Assembly: GCA_963736235.1 (NCBI GenBank)
Contig: CAVTOR010000007.1
Coordinates: 1-61,787, forward strand
Reading direction: 5' to 3'
Length of the DNA stretch: 61,787 bases
From: CAVORB01 sp963736235
Lineage (GTDB): Bacteria > Pseudomonadota > Gammaproteobacteria > Chromatiales > Chromatiaceae
The notes under the pieces were generated by a model that was not told the origin of the DNA, made no database searches, and saw nothing but the letters and a program-made list of their open reading frames with translations. Positions 21,001-29,784 of the stretch are shown one piece after another (position 1 is the stretch's first letter; every line of letters starts with the position of its first letter). A program made the position numbers and the translations under genes.

Positions 21001-21178
21001 CCCGGCGCCGTGAGCCGCTTCCATATCGGGCTGGTGATCGCCACGCGGGCTCGGCATCGGCACCCTGTTCACCCTGTACGTGGTGCCTGCCTTCTACATG
21101 CTGCTCTCGCCGCGCGAGCACGCGGGGTCCGCAGAACAAGCGGGAGCGGCCCCAACGCCGCACGAAGGAATAGGCTAG
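18081..21178 (+). CDS. RND multidrug-type efflux permease (reading frame interrupted)
   Basis: This is an inner-membrane proton-driven efflux pump of the AcrB/MexB superfamily, about 1,030 residues when read through. It starts MTFTDIFIRRPVLASVISLLI and ends near GAAPTPHEGIG at the TAG at 21176. Key parts include the TM4 region with VVDDAIVVVENV and a closing region LITLIGLVAKNGILIVEFANQ. The frame is broken about 13 times between 18470 and 21050. At each point removing one base restores the expected sequence: for example VIDADTGDPTALMYMAF near 18474, ISDGTLVRLRDVADVELG near 18828, and IATGLGIGTLFTLYVV near 21046. I read these as sequence errors, not decay, since all changes are single-base and nonsense substitutions are absent. 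The adaptor gene is directly upstream. Confidence 0.8.
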
Positions 21179-21577
21179 ACGCACACCCGCGTTCCCCATC
21201 GATCGAGACGATGGGTGGTCGGTTCAACAACCGCCAGCGCGGCACGTAACTTCCGTTGCGGGAGATCATTCGTTGTTTGCGCTAGGGGCAGGTCACTGGG
21301 GCGTTTCCTGCAACGCAGCCTTGGCCGCAACGGCAAGGTTGACACATCCAGTCGGCAATAAGAGGATGGCGCCTGCTCCATCGCCACCGCGTCGGCGGAG
21401 CGTGAAGAGCACAGCCCTGCCTGCAGGCAAGCGGCCTCGGCGAATTGTCTGCGCGCGTGCAGAATCCGGACCTCGGCCTCGCGTCACGCGACGGCGCACG
21501 AAATCGAGGATCTGTACGCGAGCAACAAGGGAATCGACGAGGCAATCATGTTAAAGAGGATGCGAGGAAGTCGAACG
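21179..21577. other. Intergenic region before the rhodanese gene
   Basis: About 400 bases with no supported gene. Short open frames on both strands here lack recognisable features, and no clear terminator for the upstream permease is seen. Confidence 0.5.
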
Positions 21578-22330
21578 ATGCAAAACAAGACCGCTACCGC
21601 CGTCATTGGCGCCGTTATCTCCATCGCCTTCGCCGGCCAGTTATCAGCCGAAGGCAACCGCTATGACAAGGATCGCTTCTATCAAGCGGAGATCAGCGCG
21701 GCGGAGGCATACCTCCGGTTGAAGAACGACAAAGGACACCGCCATGGCAGAGGGCATAAGCGAAAGCCCGTGCTGATCGACGTGCGATCGCTGGAGGAAT
21801 ACGCCGCCGGGCACCCGGATGGGGCCTATAATGTTCCGTTCCCCCGGGTCGGTGGAGGGCAGCCTAACCAGGACCCTGCGGTCCTCTATTGGGAGGTCTA
21901 TGACATCGTCAAGGGCAGAGTGGACACCCCCATCATGCTCCTGTGTCGCACGGGGTCTCGTAGCGTGAGCGCCGGCAACATTCTGGCCGATCCGGATTCA
22001 GACCCTGCCACCTATGGCCTGGAGAAGTTCACCAATGTGTTCAACATCTGGGAGGGCTTCGTCGGCAACCTGAAATACGCTTATTCCGGCAGCACGATCC
22101 TGCTCGACGAGAACGGCGAGCCGGTACCCCTGGATCTCGATAACGACGGCGAGGTCTCACACACGGCGGACTACGCCGATGTGTACGAGGAGGTCACGGA
22201 CGCCAACTCCGATAAGGACGGATGGCGCAATTTCCAGGGCCTCCCTTGGACGACCAAGATTCGCCGCCCGCAGGCCTACATGCGCGATCCACGCATCTAC
22301 GATGACCTGCTCCTAACCCCGGTCGAGTAG
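21578..22330 (+). CDS. Periplasmic rhodanese-domain protein with Ca-binding-like loops
   Basis: This is a 250-residue exported sulfurtransferase-like protein. I choose the ATG at 21578 because it opens directly into a signal peptide (MQNKTATAVIGAVISIAFAG, cut near LSA); another ATG in frame at 21548 adds ten residues. The rhodanese domain has VLIDVRSLEEYAAGHPDGA (about residues 65-84) and an active-site loop with C123 in CRTGSRS, so the catalytic cysteine is present. After the domain come acidic loops DLDNDG (186-191) and DANSDKDG (208-215) that resemble EF-hand or dockerin calcium sites. The typical role is sulfane-sulfur transfer; the natural donor is unknown. It ends just before a strong terminator. 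Confidence 0.8.
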   Translation: MQNKTATAVIGAVISIAFAGQLSAEGNRYDKDRFYQAEISAAEAYLRLKNDKGHRHGRGHKRKPVLIDVRSLEEYAAGHPDGAYNVPFPRVGGGQPNQDPAVLYWEVYDIVKGRVDTPIMLLCRTGSRSVSAGNILADPDSDPATYGLEKFTNVFNIWEGFVGNLKYAYSGSTILLDENGEPVPLDLDNDGEVSHTADYADVYEEVTDANSDKDGWRNFQGLPWTTKIRRPQAYMRDPRIYDDLLLTPVE

Positions 22331-22385
22331 CCGCCTGGCGCCCACCTCAGCGCCAAAGGTAACGTTCGCACCAACCTGCAACGAG

Positions 22386-22409
22386 AGGCCCCGCGACCAC
22401 GCGGGGCCT
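22386..22409 (+). terminator. Rho-independent-type terminator after the rhodanese gene
   Basis: A perfect 9-base stem (AGGCCCCGC with GCGGGGCCT) closes a 6-base loop about 55 bases after the stop codon. Only a short T-run (TTT in CTTTCAC) follows, so termination may be moderate. Confidence 0.7.
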
Positions 22410-22571
22410 TTCACTCTCTCCCACTGTTCAACCTGCCCGCACGTGGGCCAACGCTACCGTTGGCGGTTGGGCCCTGCCCACTTGGGTGGCAGGGGCGCCC
22501 TCCGGACCCTCGGGTTGTCTGCTCCCCGCCGGATAATGTCCTCTATGTCCTCTATCTCTTTAGCGGTTACA

Positions 22572-22588
22572 CCAAGATGACATCTTGG
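22572..22588. promoter_or_regulatory. Perfect 8+1+8 palindrome, possible operator
   Basis: The arms CCAAGATG and CATCTTGG are perfect and separated by one base. Spacing and symmetry suit a dimeric regulator, but it lies between two convergent gene ends with no gene known to start beside it. Its role is unclear. Confidence 0.35.
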
Positions 22589-22799
22589 GATGCCGCACGC
22601 CCTGCTCCAAAGGCAGATCGGGCGACCGCCGATAGCCGCGACACGGCCAGACGCGCCGCACGCGAAGTGCGGCGGACTCTTCGTCGGCCGACGACCAAGA
22701 GGACCGTTGGGTTGTCTCTGACGGGCGATCGGAGGACGCCCTGTGGGCTGGGGCCAGAACGGCCCTTAGACCTCACCCATGTCTCGCCCCGTGCCGGCC

Positions 22800-24164
22800 T
22801 CAGCTCGCCGTGAGCTGCGGCAACATCAGCGTCGCCAGGCCGAGCACCAGGAAAAAGCCGCACATGTCGGTCACCGTGGTCAGAATCGGGCCGGATGCGA
22901 CGGCGGGGTCGACCTTCAATCGCTTCAGGAGCAGTGGCACGGTGCCGCCCAGTGACACGGCGACCATCGTGTTGACGGCGAGGGCGACTCCGACGACCAG
23001 CCCGAGATAGACGTTGCCCTTCCAGAGCCAGGCGGCGGTCGCGATCAGACAGCCGAGCACCAGGCCGTTCATCAGGCCGACCGAGATCTCCTGCAACCAG
23101 ACGCGTGCCGCTTCGTAGGGTTTAACGATGCCGAGGGAGAGCTCGCGCATGCTGACCGCAACCGCCTGGTTGCCCGAGCAGCCGCTCATGTCCGAGACAA
23201 TGGGCAGGAACACGGCCAACGCGATCACCGCGCTCAAGGTGTCCTCGTAGACGGCGATGACGCTGGCCGCAATGATGTTCAGGAAGATATTCAGGCTGAG
23301 CCAGGAGAGACGCCGCCGCGCCCGGGTCAGCACCGGCATGGCGCGGATCTCGTCGCCGCTGACGATACCCTGGGACTTGAGGTAGTCGGCATCGGCGCGC
23401 TCCTGCAACGCCTGGTTCAGGTCGTCCCGCCGCAGCACGCCCAGCAGCTTCTGATGGTCGTCCACCACGGCGACGGACGCCAGCTGGTGGCATTCGAACA
23501 GATTGTCCAGCTCATCCAGCGTGGCGTTCACCGAGACGAAACGTGGCGGCTTCACGACCTCGCTGAGCGGGGTGGTGCGGCGCGAGAGCACCAGGCTGCG
23601 CAAATCGAGGCCCCCGATGAGAATGCCCGCATCGGACACCACGTAAACGTGGGCATCCTCGTCAGGCCGCGCCTCAACCCAGTCGCTCAGAGCATCGAGC
23701 ACAGCGCGCACCGGGTCCGTTTCCCGAAAGGCGAGAAACTCGGTCACCATCAGCCCGCCCGCTACATCGGGCGGATACCGGATCAGTTCCCGGGCATCCG
23801 CCGCTCGTTGTGGGTCCATTCGCACGAGAATGGCTTCGGCCTCGGCTTCGCTCATGCCGGAAAGCAGATCGGCCTGCTCCGCGCTCTCCATGGCGCCGAC
23901 GATCGAGGCCGCGTCACTCGCGGACAATTGCTCCATGAAGTCCGCGGCATGCTCGCCGGGGATCTCCTCCATGATGTCCGCCGCTTCCGTGGGCGACAGG
24001 GTGGTGAGGACGAGCTCGCGCTTGGCCGGGTCCAGGCGCAACAAGGCACGGAAGGTCTCGCTCGGTCCAATCGCTACGACAAAGGCCTCCAACTCGCTCC
24101 GTTCACCGGCCTCGGCGTAGTAGGCGAGCGTCTTCCAGGGCTCGAACCGCGGACTCTCGGTCAT
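22800..24164 (-). CDS. mgtE: Magnesium transporter MgtE
   Basis: This 454-residue homodimeric Mg2+ channel/transporter has the usual three parts. The N-terminal superhelical domain covers about residues 30-130 (LSPTEAADIMEEIPGEHAADFMEQL). A CBS pair (about 135-260) senses cytoplasmic Mg2+. Five membrane helices run from about 285 to 450, with the pore motif region VFLPIVSDMSGCSGNQAVAVSMREL. The start ATG at 24164 gives MTESPRFEPW. It lies downstream of an RND permease on the same strand but 276 bases away, so it is probably transcribed separately. Confidence 0.93.
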   Translation of the reverse strand: MTESPRFEPWKTLAYYAEAGERSELEAFVVAIGPSETFRALLRLDPAKRELVLTTLSPTEAADIMEEIPGEHAADFMEQLSASDAASIVGAMESAEQADLLSGMSEAEAEAILVRMDPQRAADARELIRYPPDVAGGLMVTEFLAFRETDPVRAVLDALSDWVEARPDEDAHVYVVSDAGILIGGLDLRSLVLSRRTTPLSEVVKPPRFVSVNATLDELDNLFECHQLASVAVVDDHQKLLGVLRRDDLNQALQERADADYLKSQGIVSGDEIRAMPVLTRARRRLSWLSLNIFLNIIAASVIAVYEDTLSAVIALAVFLPIVSDMSGCSGNQAVAVSMRELSLGIVKPYEAARVWLQEISVGLMNGLVLGCLIATAAWLWKGNVYLGLVVGVALAVNTMVAVSLGGTVPLLLKRLKVDPAVASGPILTTVTDMCGFFLVLGLATLMLPQLTAS

Positions 24165-24258
24165 CTTGGGACCCTCCAGGGGAAAACGCCGGAAACAGGG
24201 AACAGCAAATGGATCTGGCCGATACGTCGTTGTCGGCCGAATGGGCGCACCCGGCGGA

Positions 24259-24282
24259 CCGCCGGCATTGCTCTGCCGGCGG
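24259..24282. repeat. Perfect 8-base hairpin upstream of mgtE
   Basis: CCGCCGGC and GCCGGCGG pair around an 8-base loop, about 95 bases before the mgtE start and 160 bases after the RND stop. No T-run follows on the reverse strand. It could be a weak terminator for the RND gene or part of an mgtE leader. I could not match it to a known Mg riboswitch. Confidence 0.35.
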
Positions 24283-24440
24283 CGCCATGCCTGGCGAGAA
24301 CGGAAGCGCCTCAGAACACCATAAGGATAGAGAATAAGCCGCCGCTTCCCATACGTGCGAGCCGAATCCGCTTGCGGAATCTGGCCCGCAGGATTCGGCG
24401 CATTCGACGAAGCGGTACGACCAGCCGAGACAACCCGATC

Positions 24441-27400
24441 TCAGCGCCTGACCAGGAACCTGCCCGCGCTCACGCACCCCAGGGGGATCACGACCAGGGT
24501 CAGAAGGGTGGAGACCATGACCCCGAACAGCAGGGAGATGGCCATGCCCTGGAATATGGGGTCGGTCAGGATGACGCTGGAGCCCGCCACCAGCGCGAGG
24601 GCGGTGATGACGATCGGCCGGGTCCGGGCCTTGCAGGCGTTGATCACCGCCTCCTTCACGCTTGCGCCCCCCGCCACCTCTTCGATGGAGAAGTCCACCA
24701 GCAGGATCGAGTTGCGCACGATGATGCCCGCTAGCGCGATGAAGCCGATCATGGAGGTGGCGGTGAAGTCCGCGCCCATCAGCCAGTGGCCGGGGACGAT
24801 GCCGAGCAGGGTCAGCGGGATGGGCGCCATGATGACCGCCGGGGTCACGAAGTTGCCGAACTCCCCGACCACCAGCATGTAGATCAGCACCAGTGCGACA
24901 CCGAAAGCAAGGCCCATGTCGCGGAAGGTCTCATAGGTGACGGTCCACTCCCCACCCCACTCGAAGCCCGACTTGCCGTTGTCCGGCGGCGGTCCCGTGA
25001 AGAAGGTCCCGGAAATGACCTCGCCGTCGGGGGTGGTGTAGTCGGCCAGCTTGTCCTCCATGGCCAGCATGGGGTAGAGGGGCGCGCCGAGGCGGCCCAC
25101 GGCGTCGCCCACCACGTACTCCACCGGCCGGAGATCCTTGTGGAAGACGATCGGGTCCTGCTGCACGCGCACGAAGCGGCCGAGCTCGGCCAGCGGCACG
25201 GTGCGCCCATCCATCGTGGGAATCGGCAGATCTGACAGGCGCGCGACCTGGGCGCGAACCGCGAGCGGGACCTCCAGCGTGATGAAGGTGGGCTCCAGCA
25301 GGCTGCCGCGCTTGACGTCGCCGGCCTTGAAGTCGCCCATGGCCATGTCGAGGCTGCGGATGACGCTGTCCACCGAGATCCCCAGGCGGACCGCCTTCTC
25401 CGCGTCCACCTCGAAGCGCAGCACCTCATGCGGTTCCTGCATGTAGTTGTCCACGTCAGCGAGGCTGTCCACCTCCTCGAACATGCGCGTCATGTCCGCG
25501 GCAACCTGGCGCCGGGTGTCGGCGTCGGGCCCATAGATCTCGGCCACCACCGCCTGCAGCACCGGCGGCCCCGGGGGCATCTCCACCACCGTGATGCGCG
25601 CTCCCGCCTCGCGCGCGATCGGGGTGAGCATCTCGCGCGCCAGCAGGGCGATCTCGTGGCTGGAACGGTCCCGATCGCGCTTGTGGGTCAACTGGACCTG
25701 AACCTCCCCCTGCCAGGGCTTGGCCCGCAGGTAGTAGTGGCGGACCATGCCGTTGAAATCGAAGGGCTTGGCGGTGCCGGCGTAGGTCTGGATGGCGACC
25801 ACCTCGGGGATCTCCCGGACCTTCTCCGCCAGGATGCGGGCGGTGTTGATGGTGGTGCCGAGCGCGGTTCCCTCCGGCATGTCGAGAACCACGCTGAACT
25901 CGGGCTTGTTGTCATAGGGCAGCATCTTGAAGGGCACCGCCCGGAGGTAGAACAGCAGCGAAGAGGCGAAGAAGGCGCCGATCAGCCCGAACAGGAACAG
26001 GTAACCGAGGGTCTTGCGCTCGATCAACGGCAGCAGGATGCGCCGGAACAGGCCGTCGAGCGCCCGCGCGGTCCTGTGCTCCCTCTGCTCCGCCTTGTGC
26101 AGAAACTTCATGCTGGGCTTGATGCGCATGGCGAGCCAGGGGGTGAAGGCGAAGGCGGCGAACAGCGAGAAGATCATGGCGGTGGAGCCGAGCGCCGGAA
26201 TCGGCTCCATGTAGGGACCCATGAGACCGGACACGAAGCCCATCGGCAGCAGGGCGGCGACGACGGTGAAGGTCGCGATGATGGTGGGGTTCCCCACCTC
26301 GGCCACGGCCTCGATGGCCGTGTCCGTGTCCGTCTCCCCCTTGATCAGCCAGCGGCGATAAATGTTCTCCACCACCACGATGGCGTCGTCCACCAGGATG
26401 CCGATGGCGAAGATCAACGCAAACAGGCTGACGCGGTCGATGGTGTAGCCCATGAGCCAGGCGGAGAACACGGTCATCAGCAGGACTACCGGGATCACCA
26501 GGGTCACCACGATGGCGGGCTTGAGTCCGAGCGCCAGCAACACCAGCACCGTAACCGCGCCGGTTGCGATAAACAGCTTGAAAATGAGCTCGTTGACCTT
26601 GTCGTTCGCGGTCTCCCCGTAGTTGCGGGTGACCTCGACATGCACGTTGTCCGGAACCAGCTGCCCCCGGAGCCGCTCCACCTTCTCGAGGATGGCATTG
26701 GCGACGGTGACGCCGTTGCTCCCTTCCTTCTTGGCGATGGCGATGGTGACGGCGGGCATACCGTCGGCCTGCGCCGCGCCAGGGTAGCTCGGCCCCGTAT
26801 AGTAGTTGACCTGCTGACGGTAGTCCTCCGGCTCCAGGGACACCTGCGCCACGTCCCGTACGTACACGGGGGCGCCCGCGTGGGTTCCCACCATCAATCG
26901 CTCCACGTCCGACGCGGTCTTGAGAAAGGAGCCCGTGTAGATGGTGAAGTGGCCATCGGCAGCCTCCATGTGGCCGGTCCGGCGCTCCGCGTTCGCGGTC
27001 TGGATGGTCTGCGCGATGGCGTCCAGGGTGACCCCGAAACCCGACAGGCGTTGCGGCGCCACCTTGACCCGGATCTGCTCGGCGCGGCCGCCGACCACGA
27101 AGCCTTGCCCCGTATCCGGGATCTGCGCGAGATTCTGCAGCAGCTTGAAGGCGAGCGCGCGCAGCGCGGCATCGTCGATCATGTCCGACCACAGGGTGAG
27201 CGTGACCGCGGGGACGTCGTCGATGCCCTTGGGTTTGACCATGGGCGGCAGGGCGCCGGGAGGCAGCACACCCTGGTTGGCCTGAAGCTTGTCGTGGACC
27301 TTCACCAGGGAGGGCCCCATCTGCTCGCCGACCTCGAACTGCACGGTGATGATGCCCTGCTCGCGCTCGGCGGCGGAGTACACGTGCTTGACGCCGGGGA

Positions 27401-27680
27401 TCTCGCTCAGCAGCCTCGCCAGAGGCTCGACGGCCAGACTCACCACCTGCTCCGTGGAGGCGCCCGGATACTGGACGAAGATGTCGATCATGGGGACCGA
27501 GATCTGCGGATCCTCCTGGCGTGGGGTAGCGATCAGCCCCAGCAGGCCCATGCCCAGCATGGCGAAGAACAGCAGCGGCGACAGGGGCGAGTGAATGAAG
27601 GCCCTGGCGGTCAGGCCCGCGAGCCCGAGCCCCCCCTTGTGCGCGGTGGATTCCGTCACGTTTGCGTTCTCTTCAGACAT
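24441..27680 (-). CDS. RND-superfamily efflux permease
   Basis: This is an intact 1,079-residue proton-driven inner-membrane pump. It has a cytoplasmic N-terminal tail, TM1 near residues 33-52 (SPLLFFAMLGMGLLGLIA), and two large periplasmic loops. TM4 carries the proton-relay motif GILVDDAIVVVENIYRRW. The second half closes with MIGFIALAGIIVRNSILLVDF. It lacks the markers of heavy-metal CzcA/CusA proteins and is closest to the group often annotated simply as efflux RND permease. The adaptor lies 191 bases upstream on the same strand, with no outer-membrane factor. The substrate is unknown. It contrasts with the broken pump gene at 18081: not one frame break in 3.2 kb. Confidence 0.9.
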   Translation of the reverse strand: MSEENANVTESTAHKGGLGLAGLTARAFIHSPLSPLLFFAMLGMGLLGLIATPRQEDPQISVPMIDIFVQYPGASTEQVVSLAVEPLARLLSEIPGVKHVYSAAEREQGIITVQFEVGEQMGPSLVKVHDKLQANQGVLPPGALPPMVKPKGIDDVPAVTLTLWSDMIDDAALRALAFKLLQNLAQIPDTGQGFVVGGRAEQIRVKVAPQRLSGFGVTLDAIAQTIQTANAERRTGHMEAADGHFTIYTGSFLKTASDVERLMVGTHAGAPVYVRDVAQVSLEPEDYRQQVNYYTGPSYPGAAQADGMPAVTIAIAKKEGSNGVTVANAILEKVERLRGQLVPDNVHVEVTRNYGETANDKVNELIFKLFIATGAVTVLVLLALGLKPAIVVTLVIPVVLLMTVFSAWLMGYTIDRVSLFALIFAIGILVDDAIVVVENIYRRWLIKGETDTDTAIEAVAEVGNPTIIATFTVVAALLPMGFVSGLMGPYMEPIPALGSTAMIFSLFAAFAFTPWLAMRIKPSMKFLHKAEQREHRTARALDGLFRRILLPLIERKTLGYLFLFGLIGAFFASSLLFYLRAVPFKMLPYDNKPEFSVVLDMPEGTALGTTINTARILAEKVREIPEVVAIQTYAGTAKPFDFNGMVRHYYLRAKPWQGEVQVQLTHKRDRDRSSHEIALLAREMLTPIAREAGARITVVEMPPGPPVLQAVVAEIYGPDADTRRQVAADMTRMFEEVDSLADVDNYMQEPHEVLRFEVDAEKAVRLGISVDSVIRSLDMAMGDFKAGDVKRGSLLEPTFITLEVPLAVRAQVARLSDLPIPTMDGRTVPLAELGRFVRVQQDPIVFHKDLRPVEYVVGDAVGRLGAPLYPMLAMEDKLADYTTPDGEVISGTFFTGPPPDNGKSGFEWGGEWTVTYETFRDMGLAFGVALVLIYMLVVGEFGNFVTPAVIMAPIPLTLLGIVPGHWLMGADFTATSMIGFIALAGIIVRNSILLVDFSIEEVAGGASVKEAVINACKARTRPIVITALALVAGSSVILTDPIFQGMAISLLFGVMVSTLLTLVVIPLGCVSAGRFLVRR

Positions 27681-27871
27681 GGATGGGTCGCCTCTGGTCT
27701 GGCGGGCGTCGCCGGTTCAAGCCGAGCCGAAACCGCCTCACGGGGAAGGTACAGTAGGATTTCGCGGGAGGGCTGGACCGGCGTGTCTCCGCGTCGAGGG
27801 CTGCCACGGACAGTCACGTCGCCTGGCCTTGAGATCCTTCGCCCTCACAAGTGCCGGGCCGCCGCGCTACC

Positions 27872-28990
27872 TCATGGGTTGGCCAGGATGCGCTCGCCTC
27901 CCTGCAGGCCGGTCAGCACCGTCACCTGATCCCCGAACTGCTCTCCTAGACGCAGCAGATGCAGGCGCGGCTGTCCCTCGGTGTCCATCACATAGACCAT
28001 CGGAAGGCCGCCGCGGTAGACGACGGAGGAGACGGGGATCATGGGCAGGGTGCCCTGCTCCTGCCCTGGCTGGGGTATCAGCACCTCGGCGTACATGCCG
28101 GCCTTGGCGGGGGCGCCCGGCTCGAGATCGAACTTGACCCGCACCGTGTGCCGCGTGGGGTCGGCCATGGGAAAGATCTGCGCCACGCGGGCGCGGGCGA
28201 TGGTCTGATTCGGATCATCCAGCCGCACCTGAGTCATGAATCCGGGCTGCAACGGCGCGGACAAACGGGTCGGCACGTCGGTCTGGATCTGGAGTTGCCC
28301 CATGTTGGCGAAGCTCAGCAGGGGCTGGCCCGGCTGCACCGTGTCGCCCTTGTTCGCGTGCTTGCGGGTGATGTAGCCATCGAAGGGGGCGACGCTCTTG
28401 GTGTCCTTGATCTTGGCGTCGATCTCCTGAAGCCTGGCCTGTGCGGTGGCGATGGCCCCGCGCGCCTGCTCGATCTGGGTGCTGTACTGGTGGAGAGTGG
28501 CACCGCGGTGGACGCCGCTGCCGTTGCCGCCCATGAATGGCATGGGCATCGGCATCATCTGGCTCATCATGTTGCCGCTCTGCTGCGGCGTGGGGTCCTC
28601 CCGCTCCCGGTAGTACTGTACGCCCGCGTTGCGGTATGCCGCCTCGGCGTTGCGGATCTCGGCGACGGCCGCCTGGCGCTGGGCGCGGATCTCGGACTCG
28701 TCGAGCACCGCCAGCACCTCACCCTGCTTGAAGAAGTCTCCCTCGGCCCCGGCGATCAGCTCGACGCTGCCGGGCATTTGGGCGGTGAAGGTGATCTCCT
28801 CCACCGGAACCACCGTGCCTCCGACCGTAGCGGCACCGCCCGTCGCACGGCGCTCCACCATGACCCAGTTCTGCTGCTCGCCGCCCGACGGCGGGAGCGC
28901 GCCGGGGATCTCAGGTGACTGGGCGAACACGGGCTGGAGCGCTGTAAGCAGCAGGAAAAGCGACAGTCGTTGGACAGATTGCTTGGTCAT
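27872..28990 (-). CDS. RND periplasmic adaptor with methionine-rich insert
   Basis: This 372-residue membrane fusion protein has a signal peptide (residues 1-23, ending LQPVFA). The barrel-sandwich halves are EEITFTAQMPGSVELIAGAEGD (two pieces, about 64-85) and DTKSVAPFDGYITRKHANKGD (about 196-217), with an alpha-hairpin between them. A beta-barrel domain ends in YVMDTEGQPRLHLLRLG. The hairpin holds an unusual stretch at residues 141-153 with seven methionines in thirteen positions (MMSQMMPMPMPFM). Such clusters bind Cu(I) or Ag(I) in some proteins, so metal transport is possible, but the paired permease does not look like CusA. A terminator separates it from the cytochrome genes upstream. 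Confidence 0.85.
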   Translation of the reverse strand: MTKQSVQRLSLFLLLTALQPVFAQSPEIPGALPPSGGEQQNWVMVERRATGGAATVGGTVVPVEEITFTAQMPGSVELIAGAEGDFFKQGEVLAVLDESEIRAQRQAAVAEIRNAEAAYRNAGVQYYREREDPTPQQSGNMMSQMMPMPMPFMGGNGSGVHRGATLHQYSTQIEQARGAIATAQARLQEIDAKIKDTKSVAPFDGYITRKHANKGDTVQPGQPLLSFANMGQLQIQTDVPTRLSAPLQPGFMTQVRLDDPNQTIARARVAQIFPMADPTRHTVRVKFDLEPGAPAKAGMYAEVLIPQPGQEQGTLPMIPVSSVVYRGGLPMVYVMDTEGQPRLHLLRLGEQFGDQVTVLTGLQGGERILANP

Positions 28991-29091
28991 CTTGCTCGGC
29001 AGGTCTGAAAGGGATAAGGGAGCGAAGGGTGGAGAAGATTACCATAACCCGAGGCAGTCTTCCTGGGACGCCCGGCTTGCCAGGGTCGGCC

Positions 29092-29127
29092 ACAAAAGAA
29101 AAGGCGCCTTCGCCGCCGAAGGCGCCT
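29092..29127 (-). terminator. Strong rho-independent terminator after the cytochrome b gene
   Basis: On the reverse strand an 11-base perfect stem (AGGCGCCTTCG with CGAAGGCGCCT) closes a 4-base loop and is followed by TTTCTTTTG. It lies 34 bases after the cytochrome b stop and separates that operon from the RND adaptor gene. Confidence 0.85.
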
Positions 29128-29160
29128 CGCTTGTCTCTCCTTACCGTCTCCTGGAAGGGG

Positions 29161-29769
29161 TTACTTGGCCTCCTCCAACTCCTCATAGCCCGTGAACATG
29201 GACTTGAGGAGGGAATACCAGGGTTGGCCCATGGTAGCCGCCAGGTAGATGTGAGCGACCAGGAACGTCAGCAGGGCAAACACCGCCCCCACGTGCACCC
29301 AGGCGACCCACTGCAATGGCAGAACCGCGCCTAAGGATGTCTGGCTCCAATCCGCGTAGAACAGCAGCAACAGGCCGGAGATCCACAGCGCCGGGGCGAT
29401 GGCGACCTTGAAGCCCAGGTAGGCGAGCCGCTGGAGGGGGTTGTGCTTCGCCCTGCGGGTCTTGTGGTAGGGCTTGGCCTCGCCGGAGAAGATGCCGTAG
29501 GCGTAGTACATCATCATCGGCAACAACCCCTTGCCGGTGGGGACGTACTGGCGCCATTCGCCAGTGGTGAGGTGCCAGAAGATGGCGAATACCCACAACC
29601 CGATCAGGGTCCAGGCCAGGATCAGGTGATAGTCGAGGGCCTGCTCGAAGCCGAACAGATGGTAGGTCCCGTGAATCTCGAACCCGGTCAGCAGCATGCC
29701 GAAGATCAGGATCGCCTGGGACCAGTGCCAGAAACGCTCGAAGCCGGTGAAAAGCTGTACTTGACTCAT
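29161..29769 (-). CDS. Membrane cytochrome b (thiosulfate reductase/b561-type subunit)
   Basis: This 202-residue integral membrane protein is of the prokaryotic cytochrome b561/PhsC-like group. It has four or five helices: about residues 15-35 (HWSQAILIFGMLLTGFEI), 48-68, 118-140 and 150-175. Conserved histidines that could bind two b hemes are H15, H47, H66 and H157 by eye. It starts 15 bases after the octaheme cytochrome stop, with GAGGAGAGGAAG just before the ATG. The pair probably forms a quinone-linked electron conduit across the inner membrane, the b-type subunit exchanging electrons between quinol and the periplasmic hemes. The direction of flow cannot be told from sequence. Confidence 0.85.
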   Translation of the reverse strand: MSQVQLFTGFERFWHWSQAILIFGMLLTGFEIHGTYHLFGFEQALDYHLILAWTLIGLWVFAIFWHLTTGEWRQYVPTGKGLLPMMMYYAYGIFSGEAKPYHKTRRAKHNPLQRLAYLGFKVAIAPALWISGLLLLFYADWSQTSLGAVLPLQWVAWVHVGAVFALLTFLVAHIYLAATMGQPWYSLLKSMFTGYEELEEAK

Positions 29770-29784
29770 GACTTCCTCTCCTCC

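Larger units (their letters stand above)
22331..22799. other. Convergent intergenic region with terminator, tandem repeat and palindrome
   Basis: This lies between the 3' ends of the rhodanese gene and mgtE. It contains a terminator hairpin, a tandem 9-base repeat (ATGTCCTCT twice, about 22536-22553) and a perfect palindrome at 22572-22588. A forward open frame at 22460-22813 has no recognisable features and I do not call it. Confidence 0.5.

Noticed and set aside
18081..21178. Programmed ribosomal frameshifting in the broken RND gene
   Set aside because: There are too many changes, without common slippery heptamers, and similar patches occur in unrelated genes. Sequence error is simpler.
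24165..24440. Magnesium riboswitch (M-box type) before mgtE
   Set aside because: A perfect hairpin is present at 24259-24282, but I could not find the conserved M-box segments. A covariance-model search would decide.
25428..27929. 833-residue forward open frame opposite the RND permease
   Set aside because: It lies over an intact 1,079-residue RND gene. Its translation is low-complexity (HRHDGDG-type) and has no family features.
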